A DNA stretch of 64,000 nt from Aulosira sp. FACHB-615 (GTDB lineage Bacteria; Cyanobacteriota; Cyanobacteriia; Cyanobacteriales; Nostocaceae): NCBI RefSeq assembly GCF_014698045.1, contig NZ_JACJSE010000012.1:124001-188000 (forward strand), read 5' to 3'. Position 1 is the stretch's first letter, and each line of letters starts with the position of its first letter. Positions 27,401-35,827 of this stretch are shown in pieces. Under the pieces are notes generated by a model. The model saw nothing but the letters and a program-made list of their open reading frames with translations. It did not search any database and was not told the origin of the DNA. The position numbers were made by a program, and so were the translations under genes.

Positions 27401-30400
27401 GTAACGAGAGTAGCCAGAGAGGTGGGTACAGAAGGTAAACTCGGTGTCCAAGCTTATGTGCGTGGCGTTGGTGGGACGTGGAAAGACCTCACCGATAACG
27501 TCAACTCAATGGCGGGGAATCTGACAGCCCAGGTAAGGAACATCGCGGAAGTCACCAAGGCGGTGGCGAATGGGGACTTGTCGAAGAAAATCACCGTGGA
27601 TGTGAAGGGTGAAATTCTCGACTTGAAGAACACGATTAATACAATGGTGGATCAACTCAGTTCCTTCGCCAGTGAGGTAACGCGGGTGGCGCGAGAGGTG
27701 GGAACGGAAGGAAAATTAGGCGGTCAAGCTTTGGTACAAGGTGTGGCGGGAACCTGGAAAGACCTCACCGATAATGTCAACTCAATGGCGGGTAACTTAA
27801 CCGCCCAAGTGCGAGGAATTGCGCGAGTTGTTACCGCCGTGGCGAATGGAGATTTGAAGCGGAAATTGATGTTAGATGCGAAGGGTGAAATTGAAACCTT
27901 AGCGGAAACCATCAATGAAATGATTGATACCCTAGCGACCTTTGCCAATCAGGTCACAACCGTAGCGAGGGAAGTAGGAATTGAGGGTAAACTTGGTGGT
28001 CAAGCCAGGGTACCAGGGGCGGCGGGAACCTGGAAAGACCTGACAGATAACGTAAATGAACTAGCCGCGACTTTGACAACACAGCTACGGGCGATCGCAG
28101 AAGTAGCGACGGCGGTAACAAAAGGCGACTTAACCCGGTCAATTTCCGTGGAAGCACTAGGAGAAGTGGCAATCCTCAAAGACAACATCAACCAGATGAT
28201 TGCCAATTTGCGCGAGACAACCCAAAAGAACACCGAACAAGACTGGTTAAAGACTAACCTCGCCAAGTTTACCCGGATGTTGCAAGGTCAGCGCGACTTA
28301 GAAACAGTCTCCAAACTCATTCTCTCGGAACTTGCACCATTAGTAGGCGCACAACATGGCGTATTTTACTTAATGGATGCAGGCGAACAACAACAAGCAT
28401 ATCTAAAATTACTCAGCAGCTACGCTTACCGCGAACGCAAACATCTCGCCAACCGTTTCCATTTGGGCGAAGGTTTGGTAGGACAATGCGCTTTAGAAAA
28501 AGAGCGAATTTTGTTAACGGAAATCCCCAGCGATTATGTCAAGATTAGTTCTGGTTTGGGTGAAGCTTCTCCACTCAACGCTGTAGTTTTACCTGTGTTG
28601 TTTGAAGGACAAGTCACCGCCGTGATTGAGTTAGCTTCCTTCCGGCGCTTTAGTGAGATTCATTTAACCTTCTTCGACCAACTCACCGAAAGTATTGCGA
28701 TCGTTCTCAATACTATCGCCGCTTCCATGCGTACCGAAGAATTACTCAAACAATCGCAATCTTTAGCCGAAGAACTGCAAACTCAGCAAAACGAACTCAA
28801 AGAAACCAACAAACGCCTCGAACAACAAGCCCAGTCTCTCAAAACTTCCGAAGACTTACTCAAGAAACAACAAGAAGAACTCCAACAAACCAACGCCGAA
28901 CTCGAAGAAAAAGCCGAATTACTGGCGTTGCAAAAGAAAGAAGTTGAACGCAAAAACTTAGAAATTGAACAAGCGAGACGTTCTTTGGAAGAAAAAGCCG
29001 AACAATTGGCGCTGTCATCCAAATATAAATCCGAATTTCTGGCGAATATGTCCCATGAACTGCGGACACCATTAAATAGCTTGTTGATTTTAGCGAAGTT
29101 GTTAACCGATAACATCGATGGGAACCTCAGCACCAAACAAGTGGAATACAGCCGCACAATTTACTCGGCGGGGAATGACTTGTTGGCGTTAATTAACGAC
29201 ATTTTAGATTTAGCAAAAATTGAGTCGGGAACCATGTCCATTGATATGTCGCAGATGTTAGTGACAGATTTGCGAGATCAAACAGAACGCACCTTCCGCC
29301 AAATCGCCCAAGATAAAGGACTCAGTTTCAGCATTGAAACCGGTGCTGATTTACCAAAAGCCGTTTATACTGACCCAAAACGCTTGTTACAAGTCCTGAA
29401 AAATCTCCTTTCCAACGCCTTTAAATTTACCGAACGGGGAGAGGTACGCTTACGCATTGAAGTCGCCAAGCAGGGGTGGAGTATGAATCAAGAAAGCTTG
29501 AACCGCGCCCCAATGGTAGTCGCCTTTTCCGTAATCGATACAGGAATTGGTATCGCCCCGGAAAAACAAAAAGTGATTTTTGAAGCCTTCCAACAAGCGG
29601 ACGGTACTACCAGCCGCAAATACGGCGGTACAGGTTTAGGTTTATCCATCAGCCGCGAAATCGCCCGTTTATTTGGTGGCGAGATCACCTTGGTAAGTAA
29701 CGTCAGTCAAGGTAGTACATTTACCTTCTACTTACCCCAATTTGATTCCGACTCCACCTTCATTCTGCCAGAACCCACATCTCAACTAGTTCTCACTCCC
29801 AACTCCCCACTCCCAACTCCCTCCTCCCCCCTTCTAGAAGACGATCGCATTGATATCCAAAACAGCGATCGCGTATTATTAATCGTTGAAGATGACATTC
29901 ATTTTGCTCGCATTCTCTTGGATATGGCGCAGCAGCAAGGTTTTAAAGTCATCGCCGCCCAAAGTGGTACTAATGGTTTAGCCCTCGCCCAACAATTCCA
30001 ACCCGCCGGGATTTTACTCGATATCCGCTTACCTGATATGGATGGTTGGACTGTCCTCGACAGGTTAAAGCATGATGCAAATACTCGTCACATTCCGGTT
30101 CACATCATGACCGTCGAAGAAGGTAAACGCCGGAGTTTACAATTAGGGGCATTAGCTTATTTGCAAAAACCTGCCAGCAGTGAAAGTATCTCGGAAGCTT
30201 TAAATAAAATCAAAGGTTTTGTCGAACGACGGGTGAAGAATTTACTGGTAGTAGAAGATGACGACACCCAACGCCATAGCATTGTTGAGTTAATTGGTAA
30301 CAGCGATGTCGCCACAACCGCCGTCGCCACAGGTACAGCCGCCTTAGAAGCAATTAACGCCCAACCCTTTGATTGTCTCGTCCTCGATTTAGGGCTACCC

Positions 30401-31039
30401 GACATGAATGGGTTTGAACTGCTTCAGCAAATCAAACAGCAGCCAAACGGCGAATCATTACCCATCATTATTTACACTGGGATTGAATTAACCAAAGCCC
30501 AAGAAATTGAACTACGACGCATTACCGAGACTATCATCGTCAAAGATGTGCGATCGCCCGAACGCCTCCTTGATGAAACGACATTATTTTTACATCGAGT
30601 CCAAGCAAATTTACCAGAACCCAAACGCCAAATTCTTGAACAACTCCACGCCCGTGATTACATCCTGGCAAACAAAAATGTATTAATTATTGATGATGAT
30701 GTCCGTAATATCTTTGCCTTGACCAGTATGTTAGAACGCTATCACATGCAGGTGCTGTATGCTGAAAATGGCAGAGATGGCATCACCATGTTAGAAACTA
30801 CACCCGATATTGATGTGATCTTAATGGATGTAATGATGCCAGAAATGGACGGTTACGAAACTACGCGCTTAATTCGCCAAAATAACCGATTCATCACCTT
30901 ACCAATTATTGCCCTCACCGCCAAAGCCATGCAAGGCGATCGCGAAAAGTGCATCGAGTCCGGCGCATCCGATTACATCACCAAACCCGTAGATATTGAA
31001 CAATTACTGTCTTTACTGCGCGTTTGGCTATATCGGTAA
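24440..31039 (+). CDS. Giant hybrid histidine kinase: poly-HAMP array, GAF, kinase core, three receivers
   Basis: 2199 residues, no membrane segment. Residues 1-114 are a divergent HAMP pair. Residues 115-1222 hold twelve tandem units, mostly 92 residues, each with two HAMP-like halves (ANGDLSKKI... and EGKLGVQA...), followed by a final half unit. GAF covers about 1285-1430, then a long coiled coil (1435-1525). The kinase core has H1539 in FLANMSHELRTPLN, DTGIGI near 1701 and GGTGLGL near 1729. Three receivers follow with D1861, D1983 and D2130; the second lacks the usual Lys-Pro. A Pro-rich repeat-encoded linker (about 1783-1797) separates kinase and receivers. The layout resembles soluble poly-HAMP kinases such as fungal group III enzymes that sense osmotic or other stress. 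The input signal is unknown. Confidence 0.93.
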   Translation: MATEQLTRESDNLDLKQLLKTLTAVKKGDFSVRMSVENTGLAGKIADTLNDIIEQNERMALELQRIGNVVGKEGKITERASLGTVRGSWSDCVNSVNTLITDLVQPTAETTRVIRAVANGDLSQTIATEIDGKPLKGEFLQTANIVNTMVDRLGSFASEVTRVAREVGTEGKLGVQAEVRGVAGTWKDLTDNVNLMAGNLTGQVRNIAEVATAIANGDLSKKITVNVKGEILELKNTVNTMVDQLNSFASEVTRVAREVGTEGKLGVQAEVRGVAGTWKDLTDNVNLMAGNLTGQVRNIAEVATAIANGDLSKKITVDVKGEILELKNTINIMVDQLSSFVSEVTRVAREVGSEGKLGVQADVKGVAGTWKDLTDSVNFMAGSLTAQVRNIAEVTTAVANGDLSKKITVDVKGEILELKNTINTMVDQLNSFASEVTRVAREVGTEGKLGVQAEVRGVAGTWKDLTDNVNLMAGNLTGQVRNIAEVATAIANGDLSKKITVDVKGEILELKNTINIMVDQLSSFASEVTRVAREVGSEGKLGVQADVRGVAGTWKDLTDSVNFMAGSLTAQVRNIAEVTTAVANGDLSKKITVDVKGEILELKNTINTMVDQLNSFASEVTRVAREVGSEGKLGVQAEVRGVAGTWKDLTDSVNFMAGSLTAQVRNIADVTTAVANGDLSKKITVDVKGEILELKNTINTMVDQLSSFASEVTRVAREVGTEGKLGVQAEVRGVAGTWKDLTGAVNMMAGNLTDQVRSIAEVATAIANGDLSKKITVQVKGEILELKNTINIMVDQLNSFASEVTRVAREVGSEGKLGVQADVKGVAGTWKDLTDSVNFMAGSLTAQVRNIAAVTTAVANGDLSKKISVDVKGEILELKNTVNTMVDQLNSFASEVTRVAREVGTEGKLGVQAEVKGVAGTWKDLTDSVNFMAGSLTAQVRNIAEVTTAVANGDLSKKITVDVKGEILELKNTINTMVDQLNSFASEVTRVAREVGTEGKLGVQAYVRGVGGTWKDLTDNVNSMAGNLTAQVRNIAEVTKAVANGDLSKKITVDVKGEILDLKNTINTMVDQLSSFASEVTRVAREVGTEGKLGGQALVQGVAGTWKDLTDNVNSMAGNLTAQVRGIARVVTAVANGDLKRKLMLDAKGEIETLAETINEMIDTLATFANQVTTVAREVGIEGKLGGQARVPGAAGTWKDLTDNVNELAATLTTQLRAIAEVATAVTKGDLTRSISVEALGEVAILKDNINQMIANLRETTQKNTEQDWLKTNLAKFTRMLQGQRDLETVSKLILSELAPLVGAQHGVFYLMDAGEQQQAYLKLLSSYAYRERKHLANRFHLGEGLVGQCALEKERILLTEIPSDYVKISSGLGEASPLNAVVLPVLFEGQVTAVIELASFRRFSEIHLTFFDQLTESIAIVLNTIAASMRTEELLKQSQSLAEELQTQQNELKETNKRLEQQAQSLKTSEDLLKKQQEELQQTNAELEEKAELLALQKKEVERKNLEIEQARRSLEEKAEQLALSSKYKSEFLANMSHELRTPLNSLLILAKLLTDNIDGNLSTKQVEYSRTIYSAGNDLLALINDILDLAKIESGTMSIDMSQMLVTDLRDQTERTFRQIAQDKGLSFSIETGADLPKAVYTDPKRLLQVLKNLLSNAFKFTERGEVRLRIEVAKQGWSMNQESLNRAPMVVAFSVIDTGIGIAPEKQKVIFEAFQQADGTTSRKYGGTGLGLSISREIARLFGGEITLVSNVSQGSTFTFYLPQFDSDSTFILPEPTSQLVLTPNSPLPTPSSPLLEDDRIDIQNSDRVLLIVEDDIHFARILLDMAQQQGFKVIAAQSGTNGLALAQQFQPAGILLDIRLPDMDGWTVLDRLKHDANTRHIPVHIMTVEEGKRRSLQLGALAYLQKPASSESISEALNKIKGFVERRVKNLLVVEDDDTQRHSIVELIGNSDVATTAVATGTAALEAINAQPFDCLVLDLGLPDMNGFELLQQIKQQPNGESLPIIIYTGIELTKAQEIELRRITETIIVKDVRSPERLLDETTLFLHRVQANLPEPKRQILEQLHARDYILANKNVLIIDDDVRNIFALTSMLERYHMQVLYAENGRDGITMLETTPDIDVILMDVMMPEMDGYETTRLIRQNNRFITLPIIALTAKAMQGDREKCIESGASDYITKPVDIEQLLSLLRVWLYR
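25070..27829 (+). repeat. Ten tandem 276-bp repeats inside the kinase gene
   Basis: Ten consecutive 92-codon units (residues 211-1130) are near-identical at the protein level and very similar at the DNA level. They are flanked by one more divergent unit on each side. Many short reverse-strand ORFs in this interval are shadows of the repeats. The number of units may differ between strains or be miscounted in short-read assemblies. Confidence 0.93.
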
Positions 31040-31079
31040 ACTGACTATGATTGCCACATCACCCTATCTCCTACATCTA

Positions 31080-31240
31080 CCTGGATTTCTCTCTTGTGAG
31101 AAATCCAGGGGTGTGGGAGGGGTGGGAGGTGTGGGAGGTGTGGGAAGGGTGGGAGGATGGTAAAGAAATCTTTCCCCCCACACTCCCCTCTCTCCCCACA
31201 CTCCCCACACCCGCTACCCATACGTGAGAAATTCGGGATC
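31080..31240 (+). repeat. Intergenic copy of the foldback element found inside cheA
   Basis: Same perfect 12-bp terminal hairpin (31080-31091 with 31098-31109), G-rich then C-rich centre, and right end with GAGAAATTCGGGATC as at 2949-3081, but about 28 bp longer in the G-rich part. It lies between the convergent kinase and sdhA genes, 3 bp from the sdhA stop, where it may also act as a bidirectional terminator. Confidence 0.85.
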
Positions 31241-31243
31241 TAG

Positions 31244-32971
31244 CTAATACTTTCTCTCCTGTGGCTGAAACATATTAATCACTACGGGGCGATATTGAAT
31301 ATCAATTCCGGCGGGTGAATAGTAAGCCATTGTATGTTGCAGGAAATTGACATCATCGCGCTGGGGAAAGTCTTCGCGGAAGTGTGCGCCGCGACTTTCT
31401 TGGCGATTTAAGGCTGAGGCGAGAATTGTTTGTCCGACTACCATTAAGCTTCGCAGTTCTAAAGCTTCTACTAGTTCGGTATTCCAGCAGCTACCTTTGT
31501 CGTCTAAGAAAACTTGAGAATATTTTTGTTGTAATTGCGTTATTTTTTCCCAACCTTGACTCATTAATTCTTGAGTGCGGAAAACGCCGCAGAACTCGGT
31601 CATAGTATCTTGAAAGGCTTGGCGGACTTGGTTAATTCGATACTCTCCTGGTTGTTCTAGTAAAGCTTGAATTTCTTGTTGGGCTTCTGTGATGTAACGC
31701 TGTTCATCTATGGAAGGTAATTTACGTTGCTGTACATATTGGGCGATCGCCGCCCCAGTGCGTTTGCCATAAACTACACATTCTAATAGCGAGTTACTAC
31801 CTAAACGATTTGCCCCATGAACAGATACACAAGCCGTTTCACCCGCCGCAAAGAAGGCTTCTACTAAAGCATCACCACTACTACGAACTTGCCCATCTGT
31901 GTTCACAGGTATACCACCCATACAATAATGAATTGTCGGGCGGACTGGCATTGGTTGAGTCACCGCATCAACGCCGACTAAGCGGTGGGCTTCTTCCCAA
32001 CAGAAGGGAACACGACTCATGATTTTTTCTTTGCCCAAATGGCGCAAGTCGAGATAAACGAAAGGGCCACCCGCACTACCATCAGAATGCACACCACGTC
32101 CCGCCCGAATTTCGTAAGCGATCGCCCGTGAGGTAATATCGCGGGGTGCTAGTTCCATCCGGCTGGGTGCATAGTTCGCCATAAAGCGATCGCCTTCACT
32201 GTTGATTAAATATGCCCCTTCTCCCCGCACAGCCTCGGAAATCAACACCCCCACTGGATACAAGCCTGTGGGATGGAACTGCACAAACTCCATATCTTCC
32301 AGGGGTAAACCTGCAAGTGCAGTCATCGCCAAACCATCACCTGTAGAAGCATAATCATTGGAAGTAGTGTTATAAACGCGACCATAACCACCAGTGGCAA
32401 ACATCACCGCCTTTGCCCTGACCACCTCAATATGCCCATCCAATAAGTGATACATCACCAAACCCTTCGCCTGTCCTTCTTCTAAAATCAGGCGCATTAC
32501 GTACCACTCTTGATAAATCTGCACACCGTAACGCCGCAGATTATTGACTAATTCATGCAAAATTGCGTGACCAGTTTTATCAGCCGCGTAACAGGTGCGA
32601 TTGTGAGAATGTCCCCCGAAAGCCCGTTGGGCAATGCGTCCATCAGGTAAGCGCGAGAATAAAACACCCAGATGTTCTAAGTCAATTACCACATCTGGCG
32701 CTTCTTTGGTGAGAATTGCAACTGCATCTTGGTCTGCTAAGTAATCAGAACCTTTGATAGTATCAAAAGCATGTGCTTCCCAAGAATCTTCAGTATCAAC
32801 ATTTTTTAACGATGCAGCCATTCCGCCTTGGGCTGCAACCGAATGAGAACGGATAGGGTGAGTTTTGGCAATGACAGCAACATTTAAACTGGGGTCAGTA
32901 CGGGCAATTTCCACCGCCGCCCGACAACCTGCCAATCCTCCCCCAACAATAATGACATCATGTTCCAGCAT
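31244..32971 (-). CDS. sdhA: Succinate dehydrogenase/fumarate reductase flavoprotein subunit
   Basis: 575 residues, full family length. The FAD-binding GGGLAG motif is at 10-15, and the covalent-flavin histidine H43 is in RSHSVAAQGG. The substrate-site QFHPTGLYP and the catalytic-Arg segment PRDITSRAI (near 290) are present, as is HGANRLGSNSLLE near 385. It oxidises succinate to fumarate in the thylakoid or cytoplasmic membrane complex, feeding electrons to plastoquinone. The sdhB and any membrane subunits are not adjacent, which is usual in cyanobacteria. Confidence 0.94.
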   Translation of the reverse strand: MLEHDVIIVGGGLAGCRAAVEIARTDPSLNVAVIAKTHPIRSHSVAAQGGMAASLKNVDTEDSWEAHAFDTIKGSDYLADQDAVAILTKEAPDVVIDLEHLGVLFSRLPDGRIAQRAFGGHSHNRTCYAADKTGHAILHELVNNLRRYGVQIYQEWYVMRLILEEGQAKGLVMYHLLDGHIEVVRAKAVMFATGGYGRVYNTTSNDYASTGDGLAMTALAGLPLEDMEFVQFHPTGLYPVGVLISEAVRGEGAYLINSEGDRFMANYAPSRMELAPRDITSRAIAYEIRAGRGVHSDGSAGGPFVYLDLRHLGKEKIMSRVPFCWEEAHRLVGVDAVTQPMPVRPTIHYCMGGIPVNTDGQVRSSGDALVEAFFAAGETACVSVHGANRLGSNSLLECVVYGKRTGAAIAQYVQQRKLPSIDEQRYITEAQQEIQALLEQPGEYRINQVRQAFQDTMTEFCGVFRTQELMSQGWEKITQLQQKYSQVFLDDKGSCWNTELVEALELRSLMVVGQTILASALNRQESRGAHFREDFPQRDDVNFLQHTMAYYSPAGIDIQYRPVVINMFQPQERKY

Positions 32972-33133
32972 AACTAGCCCCCGATCGCAAAAAGCTGCTT
33001 TCTATTGTAGAGACGGGATTCACTTAGTGGTTTGTGATCTGTACAAAAAAATTCCCCATCTGCTGACAGGGAAATTAATCATTAGTTCAGAATTCAACAC
33101 CAACAATTAATAAAATTTACTACTCCCCACTTT

Positions 33134-33451
33134 TCAGGTAGTAGCTTGTACAGGTTTTTGCTGAGAAATATTACCAGGGATAGGTACAGTTTTGGTTCCT
33201 GGCTCTACAGCAACTAGTTCAATATGATTTAACAATGTAGTTACAAAAGCAAATAGCAAGAAAGGCAACGAAAGCAGCACAATTAAACCTACAGTTGCTA
33301 AAGCATATACTGGTCGTCTCGCACCCATCAAGGCTAAGGCAGATGCCAGACTAACTGCAATTGTAATCAGCCAAACAATAATTTGACCGTAAATATCGCC
33401 AAAAGTGAGTGTACAGACAAATCGATAGTTTTTTATATCACTAATGTTCAT
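33134..33451 (-). CDS. Small membrane protein with two helices, function unknown
   Basis: 105 residues. Hydrophobic segments at about 20-42 and 48-78 suggest two or three membrane helices, with a short soluble tail rich in Pro, Thr and Gln. It has an ATG start. I do not recognise a named family. It stands alone between sdhA and a repeat-rich gap, on the same strand as sdhA but about 160 bp upstream of it. Confidence 0.65.
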   Translation of the reverse strand: MNISDIKNYRFVCTLTFGDIYGQIIVWLITIAVSLASALALMGARRPVYALATVGLIVLLSLPFLLFAFVTTLLNHIELVAVEPGTKTVPIPGNISQQKPVQATT

Positions 33452-34142
33452 GACACTTGCCTCAAGTCTTTCCTATAGGTTCTACGTTAGAGCCATGTTT
33501 GGCTATAAAACAATTTCTAAATATTTTTGCAATGTTTGTAATATCACTTTACACTTCGTTTTGTTTGTTACAAAAGTTGTTGATTCAGCAGATTTTGATT
33601 TCAAAACTTAATTAACAATTTTCATCACCACTCCAATGATTTTGAAAATCATAAAACAGATTTATTATTTTAAATTTAATTTAATTTAATTTTTAGATTT
33701 GGCAGAATAGATATTTTTGATAATTCTGCTGTCAATTCACCCAAATCTCTACTTTCAGTGACTTTTGATTTTTGGTGTGGCAAACTAATGATCAAGCTAT
33801 TAATGACCAATATTCTTTATCACTAAATGTTGATGATTGCTTTGAATGAGGATGATATTTAGGATAGTTTCAATTCTCATATATATAGGACTCATATTTG
33901 ATTTCTGAAAAAAATCAGTACACCCACAAAATGCTCTTTTCTACTCCCTACTCCCCACTCCCCACTCCCAGCCTTTACAGATAATTTCAACAATCAAAGC
34001 GGATTCCTTCCTATAGTTTACTCAAGTTTAAAAAATAATTTATCTGAAGCCAAATGGCAAATAAGCAAATAAAAAAATAGCGATCGCATCGCTAAAATCT
34101 TGATTAACAAAAGATAAAATGAAAGCGATCGCTGTTGAAACT
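33452..34142. other. Non-coding region with repeat element
   Basis: 691 bases, A+T-rich. It holds the inverted element copy at 33888-34016 and, at 34079-34135, two GCGATCGC sites about 45 bp apart. No credible gene is present. Confidence 0.55.
33888..34016 (-). repeat. Interspersed foldback element, inverted copy
   Basis: Reverse complement of most of 23640-23755 with only a few differences. It includes the segment GGAATCCGCTTTGATTGTTG, the GGGAGTGGGG heptamers and the TTTTTTTCAGAAATC hairpin arm. The ends are TATAGGACTC and GATTCCTTCCTATAG, giving a clearer TATAGGA/TCCTATA terminal inverted repeat than the other copies. Confidence 0.8.
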
Positions 34143-34496
34143 TTAATAAACCAAAGGTCTAGCACCACTCATTTGACGCAACGAATTGATGCAGGCTGGA
34201 CAGTCACAACCAAACAAAGTCACTGCCATTTCGCTTTCTTGGTCACTAAACTCTAACATCGGCACATTATCGTTAGAAAATTCTACTTCAGCCTGTTCAG
34301 TCGGGATTTGTGCTAATACAGACGCTCTAGCACATACTAAGCCAACCTTATGCTTATTGCGGATACAAGATAAACGGTCTTCAGTATTTTTAACTACTGG
34401 TTCTGCTGCTTGTACTTGATTAACCATCGCTGTCATCGACAGAATAGAACTAATCAGCATCGGAGTGGAAAGTAAACTCAGTATAATTTTATTCAT
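34143..34496 (-). CDS. Small exported cysteine-containing protein, function unknown
   Basis: 117 residues with an N-terminal signal peptide (hydrophobic 4-22, cleavage probably near VQAAEP). The mature part has five cysteines: two near residues 44 and 55, and a CDCPAC cluster at about 97-102 near the C-terminus. The spacing could bind a metal or form disulfides. No known family is recognised. The signal peptide, start codon and upstream GGAGACC before the ATG support a real gene. Confidence 0.65.
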   Translation of the reverse strand: MNKIILSLLSTPMLISSILSMTAMVNQVQAAEPVVKNTEDRLSCIRNKHKVGLVCARASVLAQIPTEQAEVEFSNDNVPMLEFSDQESEMAVTLFGCDCPACINSLRQMSGARPLVY

Positions 34497-34842
34497 TGGT
34501 CTCCTCTAAAATTCCTGGCCGCTTAGAATAATTAAATCTTACGTGTACCATGAATGTCCATCAGGAGCTTATGTTTCCTAAATGAGTAAGGAGTAAATAC
34601 TTATGACTTATCAGGACTTAGGCAAAATTATGAAAAAACCTAGACGCACTCTTAGGCTACTCTGAGCAGAACGTCTAACAGTGAACCCGCAGGGTAGGAC
34701 ATTACTTAAAGAACGCAAAAATAATTTTTCCTAGTGCAAATTTTCCTCAGCCAGGAAAGGAAAGGATTAATCTTAATAAAAACAAAAATACCGGACTTAA
34801 CAAGTTCCGGTAAAATCCTTGGGAATATCTACTAATGAGCCA
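34497..34842. other. Non-coding gap with dispersed repeat and terminator
   Basis: 346 bases. Bases 34641-34700 repeat the motif seen at 23948-24010 (CTCTTAGGCTACTC, GAACCCGCAGGGTAGG). The terminator of the next leftward gene is at 34789-34812. No gene seen. Confidence 0.55.
34789..34812 (-). terminator. Rho-independent terminator of the 124-residue gene
   Basis: On the reverse strand a stem of TACCGGAACTT pairs with AAGTCCGGTA (one bulge), followed by TTTTTGTTTTTA. It lies about 30 bp after the stop codon at 34843. Confidence 0.8.
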
Positions 34843-35217
34843 TTAATGAATTCTTTCGCGGAGTAATTGTTCTTCTAAAGCCGCAATCCGATTGTAAGCT
34901 GCGGTTAGTTGCGCTGTTAGTCTTTGTATCTGAATTTCTGGTGTTAAAACTTTATCCCCACCTTGACGATTCATATCAATATAAGCGCCATCTGTCAGAA
35001 CATCCTTGTGTTCTAGTTCTTGATTAAAACTAATTTGTCCTCTTAAATGATAGGGAAAAGTCTCGCTATTTTCTTGATAATTATCTTTTACAGATGTTTT
35101 AGCCAAGGAACACTCTGTGAAAGCCTGAGCAACTTTAAAATCTAGCTGCTCAATTACCTGGTAGAGGGCATCCAGTTTATGGCTCAAAGTTAGAATCTGG
35201 TTTTGTAATGGCTCCAT
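34843..35217 (-). CDS. Small coiled-coil protein, function unknown
   Basis: 124 residues. Coiled-coil heptads are visible at both ends (about 3-33 and 95-122: QRLTAQLTAAYNRIAALEEQ), separated by a polar middle with a TDGAYIDMNRQGG segment. No signal peptide or membrane helix. The strong terminator behind it supports expression. I do not recognise a named family. Confidence 0.65.
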   Translation of the reverse strand: MEPLQNQILTLSHKLDALYQVIEQLDFKVAQAFTECSLAKTSVKDNYQENSETFPYHLRGQISFNQELEHKDVLTDGAYIDMNRQGGDKVLTPEIQIQRLTAQLTAAYNRIAALEEQLLRERIH

Positions 35218-35827
35218 CTAATACCCTCGTCAGTATATTTCCTCCATGTTATTCAATTTACTGGCAATGTTAAACATACTTATGAATTATTTAATTATTC
35301 AAATAATTTGTCGAAATGATATACCTAAGTCATTAATTATCAATCTTTCTCAAAAAAATCTGGAAGTCAATACCATTGCTAGTGTTAAAAAATGTAAATT
35401 TGGACTAACTTATTTTTAGAAAAATTTGAAATATTAAAAAACAAAAACCTATTTACGAATAACTAAAACGATAAAAGCTACAGTAGTCTGATTTATTTTA
35501 GAAATTACTGTACAGCCTGAGAGTAAGGATTGGGGAGTCGGGAGTAAGAAAAAGTGTTTTGTGGGTGTACTGTTTTTTTCAGAAATCTAAGTATCATTTA
35601 TGCTTATATTTTTATTTTTATCTAGTTCTCTCATAATTGATGTTTTCTTGACAATTGGTTTTTAAATTTTGATTGAAATTTGATTGTGGAATGGGTTTCT
35701 AGCTGATCTATTGTAGGCTTTTCGTCCCACACCACAAACAAGCTACCAAACTGACACAGATAAATTTATCCAATAGCAGCAATTCTATCCGCGTTTATCT
35801 GCGGTTAATTTTATTACGGACACGCTA
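35218..35827. other. Non-coding region with a partial repeat element
   Basis: 610 bases, A+T-rich. Bases 35505-35595 hold a diverged copy of the element seen at 23640 (GGGGAGTCGGGAGTAAG, GTGGGTGTACTG, TTTTTTTCAGAAATC). Near 35789-35815 is the dispersed CCGCGTTTATCTGCGG motif. No gene seen. Confidence 0.5.

Noticed and set aside
24746..28266. Many reverse-strand ORFs of 62-192 codons inside the kinase gene
   Set aside because: They recur once per 276-bp unit and are shadows of the HAMP repeats; no domains or ribosome sites.
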